DNA from: Pseudorhodoplanes sp049324435
GTDB lineage: Bacteria > Pseudomonadota > Alphaproteobacteria > Rhizobiales > Xanthobacteraceae
Direction of reading: 5' to 3'
Assembly: GCA_049324435.1 (NCBI GenBank)
Contig: JBMOOQ010000027.1
Location: 1 to 64,000 of the forward strand
Length of the DNA stretch: 64,000 nt
Shown here: positions 33,832-42,666 of the stretch, in pieces
Layout: each line of letters begins with the position of its first letter
Numbering within the stretch: position 1 is the stretch's first letter
Position numbers and translations under genes: made by a program
The notes under the pieces: model-generated
Databases searched by the model: none
The model's input: only the letters and a program-made list of their open reading frames with translations
Told to the model about the DNA's origin: nothing

Positions 33832-34818
33832 GTGTCCACATTCAAGGCCATCGTCATCGACAAGACCGAAAGCGGCCAGAGCGTCGCGCTCAAGGACTTC
33901 GATGAGAAGGACCTGATGGACGGCGACGTCACCGTGAAGGTCGAGACCTCCACGATCAACTACAAGGACGGCCTCGCCATCACCGGCAAGGCGCCGGTGG
34001 TACGGCGCTTTCCGATGATCGCCGGCGTGGATTTCGCCGGAACCGTTGCGCAATCGTCCCATCCGGCCTGGAAGCCGGGCGACAAGGTGATCTGCAATGG
34101 CTGGGGTCTCGGCGAGACCCATCTCGGCGCCTATGCACAGAAGGCAAGGGTCAAGGGCGATTGGCTGGTGCGTCTGCCGGCGACGATGAGCGTGCGCGAT
34201 GCGATGGCGATCGGGACCGCCGGCTATACCGCGATGCTGTCCGTGATGGCACTGGAACAGGCAGGAGTGACCCCGGATCGGGGCCCGGTGATCGTGACCG
34301 GCGCGGCCGGTGGGGTCGGATCGGTCGCGGTCGCGCTGCTCTCGAAGCTTGGCTACCAGGTGGCCGCATCAACCGGGCGGCTCCAGGAGGCGGATTATCT
34401 CAAGGGGCTCGGCGCTTCCGAAATCATCGACCGCAAGGATCTCGCGGGTCCGGGCAAGCCGCTGGCCAAAGAACGTTTCGCGGGCGGGGTCGACTCGGTC
34501 GGATCGACTACGCTCGCCAATGTGCTGTCGATGACCCGCTATGGCGGGGCGATCGCGGCTTGCGGGCTGGCCGGCGGTATGGATCTGCCGGCCAGCGTCG
34601 CGCCCTTCATTTTGCGCGGGGTGTCGCTTTTGGGCATCGACTCGGTGATGTGTCCCATCGCGAAACGGGAGGCCGCCTGGAAGCGGCTGGAAACCGATCT
34701 TGACCGTCAGAAACTGGCCGCAATGACCAGTGAAATTCCTCTTGAGGCGGTCATTGAAACCGCGCCGTCGATCATCGGCGGAGGGGTCCGGGGTCGAATC
34801 GTGGTCAATATCGGGTAA
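33832..34818 (+). CDS. Acrylyl-CoA reductase-like MDR oxidoreductase (AcuI/YhdH)
   Basis: Medium-chain dehydrogenase without zinc, 328 residues, predicted to reduce acrylyl-CoA to propionyl-CoA with NADPH or a related enoyl substrate. Typical features are TINYKDGLAITGKAPVVRRFPMIAGVDFAG near the N-terminus and the Rossmann loop VTGAAGGVGSVAVALLSKLG. The C-terminus RGRIVVNIG is as in YhdH. It starts with GTG at 33832; GGGAGA precedes it by six bases, whereas the longer frame from 33784 is not conserved. Confidence 0.87.
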   Translation: MSTFKAIVIDKTESGQSVALKDFDEKDLMDGDVTVKVETSTINYKDGLAITGKAPVVRRFPMIAGVDFAGTVAQSSHPAWKPGDKVICNGWGLGETHLGAYAQKARVKGDWLVRLPATMSVRDAMAIGTAGYTAMLSVMALEQAGVTPDRGPVIVTGAAGGVGSVAVALLSKLGYQVAASTGRLQEADYLKGLGASEIIDRKDLAGPGKPLAKERFAGGVDSVGSTTLANVLSMTRYGGAIAACGLAGGMDLPASVAPFILRGVSLLGIDSVMCPIAKREAAWKRLETDLDRQKLAAMTSEIPLEAVIETAPSIIGGGVRGRIVVNIG

Positions 34819-34915
34819 ACTCATTCAGGATTTGGCTACGAAGTTCGGGCATATTTACCGCCCGTTATGGTAAGAGACGGGTTAAAAGGAACGCGTCTCG
34901 GATGTGGGGGTCGGC

Positions 34916-35518
34916 ATGTTGCGTATCGGAGCCTTGATCGCGGTGGCGGCGGTAACTGCCGTTCCCGCCTATGCCCAGCCAATGAATGCACGCGAAGCGC
35001 GTGCCTTTGTCGTCGGCAAGATGTTCACCTATCAGTGCTTCGAGGGGACGCGCGGAGCCGGCCGCATCATGGACAACGGTTCGGTCGCGGGCACCATCCA
35101 GTTCCGTGGCAGCGGGGCGACCCGCTATGCGATGCTCCCGCAAAATACGATCCGTGTGGTCGGCGAGCGCGTCTGCGCCTCGGTCAAGGGCTTGCCATTT
35201 GAGCCGTGCTTCAACCTGATCAAAACCTCGCATAACAGCTTCCGCGGGTCAGTATCGGGGATGGGATTTGCCTATTGCGATTTCGTGCGCCGCGACCGTC
35301 CGATGATTGCGTCGGTCGAACCTCGTGGCCGCGTTGGAGCGCCGATGCGGCTGCAGGGCGATACGGAGACCACGGCGTCGATCGCTTTCCCGAAACCGGT
35401 CCAGAGCAGCGATCTTCCTGCGGTCGAGGAAAAGGCTCCTGCGCAGCCGAGTGCCGAAGTCTCGGCATCCGCGTCAGCGGACTCGGACAAGCCGGCCCTG
35501 CGCTCGACCAAGGATTGA
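34916..35518 (+). CDS. Secreted hypothetical protein
   Basis: A 200-residue precursor with a signal peptide (MLRIGALIAVAAVTAVPAYA-QP). The middle part (KMFTYQCFEGTRGAGRIMDN..., residues 30-120) has four cysteines, and the last 60 residues are low-complexity Ala/Pro/Ser. I know similar proteins from other Hyphomicrobiales but no function. GGGGG precedes the ATG; a GTG at 34904 is possible. Single gene, followed by a long inverted repeat. Confidence 0.7.
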   Translation: MLRIGALIAVAAVTAVPAYAQPMNAREARAFVVGKMFTYQCFEGTRGAGRIMDNGSVAGTIQFRGSGATRYAMLPQNTIRVVGERVCASVKGLPFEPCFNLIKTSHNSFRGSVSGMGFAYCDFVRRDRPMIASVEPRGRVGAPMRLQGDTETTASIAFPKPVQSSDLPAVEEKAPAQPSAEVSASASADSDKPALRSTKD

Positions 35519-35523
35519 TCTCC

Positions 35524-35647
35524 CTCGTGCCCCGGACGCGGTGCAGCACGAAGTGATGCACCGCAGAGCCGGGGCCCAGGCAAGCACCTCAATGCGTCCC
35601 GGTTCTGCAGCGCACCGTCGCACGCTGCGCTGCGCCCGGGACACGAG
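35524..35647. repeat. Large composite inverted repeat (cruciform-like)
   Basis: Outer arms CTCGTGCCCCGGACGCGG (35524-35541) and the complement of CGGGACACGAG near 35637-35647 match in about 20 of 24 positions. Inside are two smaller hairpins: CGGTGCA/TGCACCG on the left and GCAGCGCA/TGCGCTGC on the right, with GCAGAGCCGGGGC and GTCCCGGTTCTGC as a second pair. I recall such elements as common intergenic repeats in Bradyrhizobium and relatives. No coding function. Confidence 0.8.
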
Positions 35648-35651
35648 GTCG

Positions 35652-36128
35652 CTACCCCTTTGCGGGAAAGATCATACAGGTCGTGGTGGCATGCGCGTAA
35701 AGCTTGCCACCTGAATCCTTGATGTCGCCTTCCGATGTCGCAACGGTGCGGCCGCGATGGATCACGCGGCCCTCCGCCCGGACCGGCCCTGTCTCCTCTG
35801 TCAGCGGGCGGACAAGGTTCACCTTGATTTCGAGTGTCGTGTAGGTCTCGCCCTTGGCCAGCGTCGTATGGATCGCGCAAGCGAGGGCTGAATCGAGCAG
35901 CGTCATGGCAAAGCCGCCATGCACGGATCCGATCGGGTTGTAATGCCGGAATTGTGGTTCGCCGGAGAACACCGCACGTCCGGCATCGACTTCGCTCAGG
36001 GTAAAGCCGAGGGTCTGCGCGATCGGCGGCGCGGGGAATTCGCCGTTCATCATGCCGCGCAGGAAGGTGAGACCGTCCTGCCGGAGCAGCGTCTCGACTG
36101 GAACGACGCCAAACGTCCTGTCGGTCAT
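35652..36128 (-). CDS. PaaI-family hotdog thioesterase
   Basis: Acyl-CoA thioesterase of the 4HBT/PaaI hotdog fold, 158 residues. The family core is present: FSGEPQFRHYNPIGSVHGGF (with HGG as the helix cap) and LTEETGPVRAEGRVIHRGRTVATSEG. The start ATG at 36128 is four bases after the stop of the DUF2339 gene, so the two form an operon; the product follows it. Substrate chain unknown; aryl-CoA is typical of PaaI. Confidence 0.85.
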   Translation of the reverse strand: MTDRTFGVVPVETLLRQDGLTFLRGMMNGEFPAPPIAQTLGFTLSEVDAGRAVFSGEPQFRHYNPIGSVHGGFAMTLLDSALACAIHTTLAKGETYTTLEIKVNLVRPLTEETGPVRAEGRVIHRGRTVATSEGDIKDSGGKLYAHATTTCMIFPAKG

Positions 36129-36132
36129 CGGA

Positions 36133-38832
36133 TCATCCGGGTGACTGGGCGGGTGCATTGTCCGTGCCCGGATTGCGCAGCCGCGGCGGGAACAGGAGCC
36201 GCTGATACAGCCAGCCGATGCCCATCAGGGTCAGCCCCAGGCAGATCAATGACAGCGCACGGAACACACCCTGCACGCCGGCCAGATCGTACAGGAACAC
36301 TTTGGCGACCGTGAGCAGTACAACGGCGGCCGAGGCAAAGCGCGCCGGCTGCGACTTCAGCGCAATGCCGACCAGCAGAAGGGCGACACCGAAAGCAAGC
36401 CACACCGCGGAATACGTATATTGCTCGGCATCGCTGGCCGCGAAACCACGGATCACCGGTCCGTGGAAGATCGCGCGGACCTCGAGCGTCAGATAGACGA
36501 GCGCGAGACCGATCGCCGCTACCGCAGCGGTCACGTAGGCCAGGGCTGGCCGGGTGTCGCGGATCATCCTTGCCAGGATCGCAAACAGGAGGGCGGGAAT
36601 ACCGTAACCGAGAAGGAGCGCGTTGAAGAATGTGCCGCCGATGGCCTGCCCGGTGAATACCGGATTGAAGTAAAGTCCGAGACTGACAAGGGCGCCGAGA
36701 AATCCGAGCGTTCCGAGAATGCGCGCGGCGATATCATGCACGATGCTGCCAGTGCGGGCCCGCACATGTTCGAGCCCGATTGTCATCGCAAGCGCGGTCG
36801 ATACCTGAAGACCGAGTTCGGCGAGGCTGGCGGATGGACGATAGATGTCGCCGTCGTTCATGACATGACGGATCTGCAGCATGATCGTCAGGGCTGTAAA
36901 CGTGATCGCGGCGGACTCCACGCAGCGGGAGGCGAGATCGTCGCCGCGCCGCCGCAGGATCATGCCGCCGATCCAGAACGCCAGCGCCGGTACGCCATAG
37001 CCCCAAAGGAGCCAGTTCAGAACCGGCGTCGTGCCGACATCGTCGCCGGCGATGCGCGGATCCCACAGGACGCGTGCGATCACCAGTCCGACCAGCACGA
37101 TGCAGATCTGCCGCAGCAGCGGCAGCGGGCGCTTGTCGGCGATATAGGCGACGCCCGGCACCATCAGCGCGAGTGCGACGGTGAGCCAGCCACGCTCCAG
37201 CGTGAAGGTCAGCGTGAGTGCCAGCGCGGCAATCGCGCCCGCTGCAAAGATGGCTGTTGCCGCGGCGCCGCCCGGCGCGAGTGTGCGGCGGTTCAGCCCC
37301 TCTGCAGCGAGGCCAAAGAGCGCGGCAAGCAGCAATGCGAGACCGGCGAACGGGACCGACCGCACGAAGCCTGCGATTCCGTAATACAGCGCGATCAGCA
37401 TCAGCAGCGGCGTCAGCGCCGCCATGCCGGCCCAGATCATTGCCGCATAGGGATGGCGCAGGCGGCCCTGCGCGAGATAGCCGGAGACCCCGAACATCAA
37501 CGCCAGCGCTGTTCCGACCAGCGCATGCGTGCGCAGGCCGTCCAGTTTTGCGACAGGTGGCACCGATGAATACGGACCGCCGGGGGAGGAAATTGTCACG
37601 AAATAATCCGACACCGACCAGTGTCCGACGACCAGAAACCCGGCGAGCGCGGCAGCGGCCAGTGCAGGCGTCACCGCCTCGCTGCGCCAGGCCGCGGCAA
37701 CCGTTGCGGCGCAGAGCACGAACAGCGTTATCAGCGCCGGATTGCCATGCCGGTTGGCAATCACCACAAGCAGGCCGCCAAGCAGATAGCACGCGAGCAC
37801 GCCGCTGGAGAGCAGATCGAGCCGTCCGCGTTCAGCGTCGGGACCGAACAGCACGCCACTTGCGATCAACGCCAGTGCAAGCGCGAAACCCGCGAGCAGG
37901 TGAAATATCTGCGGGTGCAATTCACCGCCGGCGCCGAGCGGCAGCACCAGCCAGATCAGTGAGAAGATCGCAGTGGCAATCGCGAGCCAGCGCCAGAGCC
38001 GCGCACGGGCAAGAGCGAAGGCGGCTGCGGTGACGATTGCGAGATAGATATACAACGCCCAGTAATTCGGCTGATCCGAGCCGACGAGCGCGGGCGTCAC
38101 GAACGCGCCGATCAGGCCGAGCCCGGCAAGTGCGGGGCCATGCAGCAGCGCGGCCGCTAGGGTCGCCAGGGCAACCGCACCGAGCAGGATGAAGGCAGGC
38201 CCGGGCGACAGAAAATTGTAGAGCGCGAAGGCCGCATAGATCACGGCATAGGCCACCGTGGTGCCGGCCGCCGTCAGCACACTCGGAATATGCGCGGTGT
38301 TGAAGCGCGCAAAGCCGGCGAGGAGTTCGCGCCGCCGAGCGTACTCACCGAGCCCGACCAGCGCGACCGCAAGCAGGGCGCCCAGGACGATGCGCATGCC
38401 CGGACCGATCAGGCCGGCCTCGATGGTGTAGCGCACCAGGAAAATGCCGCCGAGGGCAAGCGCAAGGCCGCCGATCCAGACGACCCATTGGGTGCCGAAG
38501 CGGCGCTCGAAGTCGGCGTAATCGGATGGCGCGGCCGGCTGTGCGGGAGCCTCCGGGACTTCTGGAGGTGTGCCGTCCGCGACTGGCGACGAGGTCAGAT
38601 TTTCCGGTCCGGCCGGCGTGGTAACCTCGGCCGCGGCCGTCGCCGCCGTTTTCGGCTGTCCGGCCGCCTCCTGTTGTCCGACAGAGGGGGCGCGGGATGT
38701 TGTCTGTGGAACCGCTTGTCCGGCCAGGGCATCCAGCCGGCTCACAGCAGCTTCCAGTGCGGTCAGCCGGCTGCGCATCTGCATGACGAAGACCAGCAGC
38801 ACCACCAGCGCTATGAAGCTGATGATTTCCAT
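36133..38832 (-). CDS. DUF2339 large polytopic membrane protein
   Basis: An 899-residue inner-membrane protein with about 25 hydrophobic helices, matching DUF2339 (FGTQWVVWIGGLALALGGIFLVRYTIEAG early on is diagnostic). The first helix (residues 2-20) is followed by a short coiled-coil and an Ala/Pro-rich linker, then the multi-helix domain. Function unknown in all species. The ATG 38832 has GGGGGCG before it. Upstream of the thioesterase gene in the same operon; 99 bases separate it from nadQ. Confidence 0.85.
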   Translation of the reverse strand: MEIISFIALVVLLVFVMQMRSRLTALEAAVSRLDALAGQAVPQTTSRAPSVGQQEAAGQPKTAATAAAEVTTPAGPENLTSSPVADGTPPEVPEAPAQPAAPSDYADFERRFGTQWVVWIGGLALALGGIFLVRYTIEAGLIGPGMRIVLGALLAVALVGLGEYARRRELLAGFARFNTAHIPSVLTAAGTTVAYAVIYAAFALYNFLSPGPAFILLGAVALATLAAALLHGPALAGLGLIGAFVTPALVGSDQPNYWALYIYLAIVTAAAFALARARLWRWLAIATAIFSLIWLVLPLGAGGELHPQIFHLLAGFALALALIASGVLFGPDAERGRLDLLSSGVLACYLLGGLLVVIANRHGNPALITLFVLCAATVAAAWRSEAVTPALAAAALAGFLVVGHWSVSDYFVTISSPGGPYSSVPPVAKLDGLRTHALVGTALALMFGVSGYLAQGRLRHPYAAMIWAGMAALTPLLMLIALYYGIAGFVRSVPFAGLALLLAALFGLAAEGLNRRTLAPGGAAATAIFAAGAIAALALTLTFTLERGWLTVALALMVPGVAYIADKRPLPLLRQICIVLVGLVIARVLWDPRIAGDDVGTTPVLNWLLWGYGVPALAFWIGGMILRRRGDDLASRCVESAAITFTALTIMLQIRHVMNDGDIYRPSASLAELGLQVSTALAMTIGLEHVRARTGSIVHDIAARILGTLGFLGALVSLGLYFNPVFTGQAIGGTFFNALLLGYGIPALLFAILARMIRDTRPALAYVTAAVAAIGLALVYLTLEVRAIFHGPVIRGFAASDAEQYTYSAVWLAFGVALLLVGIALKSQPARFASAAVVLLTVAKVFLYDLAGVQGVFRALSLICLGLTLMGIGWLYQRLLFPPRLRNPGTDNAPAQSPG

Positions 38833-38931
38833 GCGAATCGCCCCCACCGCGTTGCGCAGGAACTCTATCGTCAGGAGGGGAGCCGGGAAACGGCAAGTCG
38901 TGCTCTGTCCCGTCCGGCGATATCGGACTTT

Positions 38932-39876
38932 TCAGCGTCGAACGCCGAGCCGGAGCCCCGGCGCGTGGCGCTCCTGCATCACCTCGCGGCGGAAGCGGAA
39001 CAGTGCAGCGGGCCGGCCGCCGGTCGCGGTCGTCATTTCGCCGGTGGGTTCGACCAGTTCGGTGCTTTCCACAAGCCTGCGGAAGTTCTGCTTATGCAGA
39101 TGACGCCCGGAAATCGCTTCCACCGTCCGCTGCAATTCGGTGAGCGTGAATTCCGCCGGCATCAGCTCGAATACGACCGGCCGGTATTTCAGCTTGCCGC
39201 GCAGTCTTGCGATGGCGGTGGCCAGAATACGCCGGTGGTCGAAACGCATCGATTCTCCAAGATGGAGCCGTACATCGGTAACGCGGCCGTCGCGGCGCGC
39301 TTCCTCGATCAGCCCGGCGCTGTAAAGCAGCTCGTAGCGTTCGAGCGTCTTCTCCTCGTCCCAGGCCGTGCCGCCATTGCCGAAGCACAGCCGCAGCCGC
39401 TCGGCACGGCCGGCGCCTCCGCGTGCCCATTTCGTCAGGGCCGGCATGATTGCATCGTCGAGAATCGGCGGGCGTCCGTCCCGCCAATCCTCCCACGGGA
39501 AAAAGCGATACCAGGGCTGGAAGCTTGCGCCGGCCGCACGCAGGCTCGTGACATTCTCGGGCACGCGCGTGAGCGCAAGATAACCGACCGACACCATATG
39601 CGGCCCGGTATCGCCCGCGCGGGCATGGCGGCCGCGATCGCCGAAAGTGTAGAGCTGCTCGACGTAGCCGATGTCGAGCGCGGTTTGCGCTGTCACCCAT
39701 TCGCGCAGTCCGATCTCGAAAGTGCGGTGCGACAGCGGATCGAACGGACCCGATGGCAGCCCTGCCGGAAGGTCCTTTTGACCGGATTCGCCTGCGACCA
39801 GAACCTGCGGCTCCTCGTCTGTGACCGCAACGATCGCGGTGGTCAGGCCGACTTCGATCGGAGTAAGTGCGGCCAT
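38932..39876 (-). CDS. nadQ: NadQ-family NAD biosynthesis regulator (Nudix-like + winged helix)
   Basis: A 314-residue protein of the COG4111 type: an N-terminal Nudix-like domain without an intact Nudix box (EVGLTTAIVAVTDEEPQVLV..., residues 8-150) and a C-terminal helical domain (MPAEFTLTELQRTVEAISGR and HKQNFRRLVESTELVEPTGE) resembling the winged helix of NrtR. I recall this family as the NadQ regulator of nad genes in Hyphomicrobiales. The palindrome in front of nadA supports this. ATG 39876 is seven bases after the phosphatase stop. Effector and DNA site are inferred. Confidence 0.8.
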   Translation of the reverse strand: MAALTPIEVGLTTAIVAVTDEEPQVLVAGESGQKDLPAGLPSGPFDPLSHRTFEIGLREWVTAQTALDIGYVEQLYTFGDRGRHARAGDTGPHMVSVGYLALTRVPENVTSLRAAGASFQPWYRFFPWEDWRDGRPPILDDAIMPALTKWARGGAGRAERLRLCFGNGGTAWDEEKTLERYELLYSAGLIEEARRDGRVTDVRLHLGESMRFDHRRILATAIARLRGKLKYRPVVFELMPAEFTLTELQRTVEAISGRHLHKQNFRRLVESTELVEPTGEMTTATGGRPAALFRFRREVMQERHAPGLRLGVRR

Positions 39877-39883
39877 TCCGCCC

Positions 39884-40390
39884 TTACTCGAGGTCGAGCT
39901 TGAAGGGATGGCCTTCATAGGCCGCGCGGCCCGGTCCGATCGCGCGGATCGCGTTCGTCATGCGGCCGCCTCTGCCAAGAATCTCGTCGGCGAGCGAGAC
40001 CAGTCGAATATTCGGCTGGGCGGTTGGCGAGAACGAGCGGATCGCGCGTGCGATGCTGTTCTCGTCGCGGTTTGGATTGAGCGCGCATGCTGTGATGAAT
40101 GCGCCCGCCGTCGAACGGCTGATCCCCGCATAGCAATGGACGACGATCGGTGCAGCGCGGTCCCATTTGGTCACAAATGCGATGAGCTTTTCGACATGCG
40201 CCTCGTTCGGCGGCACATAGCCGTCCATCACCGTTACGATATCGTCCATGTCGAGCAGGAGGTGGTTGGCCTCCTCGATCGAGGGCGGCCGCTGCACCAT
40301 GGCGACGTCCTTCATCAGCGTCACCACATGTTTCGCGCCGGTCTCGGCGACGGTCGGATGCAGGCGGGCGAGCGAGCAGACGTGGATCAT
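39884..40390 (-). CDS. Tyrosine-phosphatase-family protein
   Basis: 168-residue dual-specificity-type phosphatase. It has the signature HCYAGISRST with catalytic C86 and R92 (HCx5R) and an upstream aspartate-rich segment, LLDMDDIVTVMDGY, which may supply the general acid. Seven bases before nadQ and 56 bases after the HD-domain gene. The substrate could be a protein, nucleotide or phosphoinositide-like molecule; its place next to an NAD regulator and a nucleotidase is suggestive but proves nothing. Confidence 0.85.
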   Translation of the reverse strand: MIHVCSLARLHPTVAETGAKHVVTLMKDVAMVQRPPSIEEANHLLLDMDDIVTVMDGYVPPNEAHVEKLIAFVTKWDRAAPIVVHCYAGISRSTAGAFITACALNPNRDENSIARAIRSFSPTAQPNIRLVSLADEILGRGGRMTNAIRAIGPGRAAYEGHPFKLDLE

Positions 40391-40446
40391 GGTCCGGTAT
40401 CCGAATCGACACAGGATATAATCACGCTGTCCAGGACTGAAAAGTG

Positions 40447-41067
40447 TCAGCCCAAAAGCTTGGCAAAACGTTCCAGATAGCGGGCTTCCGCGGTTTCCGC
40501 GGGCCAGGGCGTCAGATAGTCACGCTCCAGCGCCGGCGACAGCTTTGGCGGCGCTCCGAAGAACTTGCGCGCCTCGGTCTCGGAAAAGCCGGCGAGTCGT
40601 GTCGCCTCCAGATAGGCGGCGGCACGGTCGGCCTGCTTGATGGTCCTTTCCTGCGCTGCGGGAAGCTGCGGCGGCAGACCGAAGCGAAGATGGATCGCGG
40701 CGAGCAGGCGCGCTTCCACCGCCTTGTAGGAATCGCCGATCACCGCCTTGAACGGCGTGATCATGTCGCCCACGACATATTCCGGTGCGTCGTGCAGCAT
40801 GATCGCAAGCCGGAGCTTGTGGTCGAGCGGGCCCTGCTGGCGCGCGATGGTATCGACCAGAAGCGTATGCTGCGCGACCGAAAAGATATGCGCGCCGATG
40901 GTCTGCCCGTTCCAGCGCGGCACGCGCGCAATGCCATGCGCGATATCCTCGATCTCGATATCGAGCGGGGAGGGATCGAGCAGGTCGAGCCTGCGTCCCG
41001 ACAGCATGCGCTGCCAGGCGCGGCCTTTCGCCGGCATGCGCCGTGGAGCTTTGGGCGCCGCGGTCAT
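40447..41067 (-). CDS. HD-domain phosphohydrolase, YfbR-like (5'-deoxynucleotidase family)
   Basis: 206-residue HD protein. Metal ligands: the histidine in HIFSVAQHTLLVD and the HD pair in AIMLHDAPEYVVGDMITPFK. The family includes 5'-deoxynucleotidases and other nucleotide phosphatases. The start overlaps the tag stop by ATGA at 41064-41067, so translation is coupled. The sequence between 41067 and 41112 in the longer frame is not conserved. Confidence 0.8.
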   Translation of the reverse strand: MTAAPKAPRRMPAKGRAWQRMLSGRRLDLLDPSPLDIEIEDIAHGIARVPRWNGQTIGAHIFSVAQHTLLVDTIARQQGPLDHKLRLAIMLHDAPEYVVGDMITPFKAVIGDSYKAVEARLLAAIHLRFGLPPQLPAAQERTIKQADRAAAYLEATRLAGFSETEARKFFGAPPKLSPALERDYLTPWPAETAEARYLERFAKLLG

Positions 41068-41672
41068 CTCTTCTTGCGCCCGAGCTTCGCGCAAGCCTCG
41101 TGCCGATGGCATGTCACGAGATGATCGTTCACCATTCCCACCGCTTGCATGAATGCATAAACGATTGTCGGTCCGACGAACTTGAAGCCGCGCGAGCCAA
41201 GGTCCTTGGAGATTGCGCGCGAAACCGGCGTCTCCGCGGGCACCGATCTCAGCGTCTTGAAAGAATTGATTTTCGGTTTGCCGTCGAGATGGTTCCAGAG
41301 CAGGCTGGCGAAGCCGTCTCCCTTGTCCATGATGTCGAGCCAGGCGCGCGCCGACAGCACCGTGCCCTCGATTTTCAGCCGGTTGCGAACGATACCGGCA
41401 TCCTGCATCAGCGCCTCGATCTTGCGCGGCGTGTAGCGCGCGATCTTCTCCGGATCGAAACCGTCAAAAGCCTTCCGGAAATTGTCGCGCTTGCGCAGGA
41501 TCGTGATCCACGACAATCCGGCCTGGAAACCGTCGAGGATCAGCTTCTCGAACAGCGCGCGGTCGTCATATTCCGGTACGCCCCATTCGTTGTCGTGATA
41601 GGCGACATACAGCGGATCGTTCTTCGGCCAGGGGCAGCGCGTGAGCCCGTCGGCATGCGTAATCGCTTTCAT
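41064..41672 (-). CDS. tag: DNA-3-methyladenine glycosylase I
   Basis: Removes 3-methyladenine from alkylated DNA. The 202-residue protein contains RCPWPKNDPLYVAYHDNEWG (zinc-binding Cys and aromatic pocket) and FEKLILDGFQAGLSWITILRKR, both diagnostic of TagI. The last cysteine and histidine of the zinc site are in VTCHRHEAC near the C-terminus. The start is directly after the ygfZ stop (no gap). Confidence 0.95.
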   Translation of the reverse strand: MKAITHADGLTRCPWPKNDPLYVAYHDNEWGVPEYDDRALFEKLILDGFQAGLSWITILRKRDNFRKAFDGFDPEKIARYTPRKIEALMQDAGIVRNRLKIEGTVLSARAWLDIMDKGDGFASLLWNHLDGKPKINSFKTLRSVPAETPVSRAISKDLGSRGFKFVGPTIVYAFMQAVGMVNDHLVTCHRHEACAKLGRKKR

Positions 41673-42548
41673 CTAGCCCTTCGCATCCTTCAGGAAGTCG
41701 GCAACCGCGCCCTCGCGCAGCCTCATCGGAATGCCGCCGGCAATGAGCGGCACGCCTGCTGCAAGCGCATCGGCGACACGATCCACCCGCAGCATTGCAA
41801 GGCCGATCTTGCCTGCGGACGAACCCATGGTGCCGACATGTTTGTCGCCGGCCATCACCGGGCTGCCGTCCTCCGCCGCGTGGGCATCGAATTCGACCGG
41901 CACGATGCGATTGCGTGCAGTGCCACGGTGTTCGACCCGGGACACCACCTCCTGTCCGATGAAGCATCCTTTCTTGAAATCCACGCCATTCAGCTTGTCG
42001 AGATCGGCGTCATGCGGAAACACGTCGCCATAGATGAAATCGACACCGCCGCGCGGCACCCCGAGCGTAATGCGATGCGCCTCGTATTCAGCCGCGTCAA
42101 CAAGTTCGGCTCCGAGATCCCTGGCCGCGTCCCGAGCGACCTCGGCAGGTATAAGCACGCGCTGGCCGAGCGCCGGCAGCCTCGGATCGCGATAGTCGAG
42201 GCCATATTCGGTCGAACCGATGCCGTCCCAGACCGCAAGCACGGACAAGGCATCGAGTGTCTCGATCGTCACCTTGGTGCGCAGCTTGTAGAAATTGAGC
42301 TTCTGCGCGAGGTCGGGCACCAGAACCTTCGGGGCATCGATAAAGAAGCCGCCGCCGTCCTCGACGGGTGCCTCGACGACGAAGAAATCCACGATGATCT
42401 TGCCCTGCGGCGTCAGCAGTGCTGCATAGCGGGCGTGACCTGGCGTCAGCGTCTCGATATTGGCGGTGACGAGATTATGCAGAAAATGGCGGGCGGGGTC
42501 GCCTGAGACCCTCAGGATGCCGCGATCGGTGAGCAGGGCCGCTTTCAT
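41673..42548 (-). CDS. ygfZ: Folate-binding protein YgfZ/GcvT-like
   Basis: Folate-dependent protein for assembly or repair of some iron-sulfur enzymes, related to GcvT. The 291-residue sequence has the diagnostic motif KGCFIGQEVVSR (K-G-C-x-G-Q-E) and begins MKAALLTDRGILRVSGDPAR. First gene of the leftward run of seven genes that includes tag and nadQ. Divergent from the dihydroorotase gene, with 118 bases between. Confidence 0.92.
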   Translation of the reverse strand: MKAALLTDRGILRVSGDPARHFLHNLVTANIETLTPGHARYAALLTPQGKIIVDFFVVEAPVEDGGGFFIDAPKVLVPDLAQKLNFYKLRTKVTIETLDALSVLAVWDGIGSTEYGLDYRDPRLPALGQRVLIPAEVARDAARDLGAELVDAAEYEAHRITLGVPRGGVDFIYGDVFPHDADLDKLNGVDFKKGCFIGQEVVSRVEHRGTARNRIVPVEFDAHAAEDGSPVMAGDKHVGTMGSSAGKIGLAMLRVDRVADALAAGVPLIAGGIPMRLREGAVADFLKDAKG

Positions 42549-42666
42549 TGTTCTTTCAATCGATTCCCGGTGCGCAGTCGGCCGTTTCCGTCTTGCCAGA
42601 ATTCGTGGTGAAACGTAAGGCGCTGCTTGAATTGACCCAATATAGGCACCCGGCGGGACCCTGACG

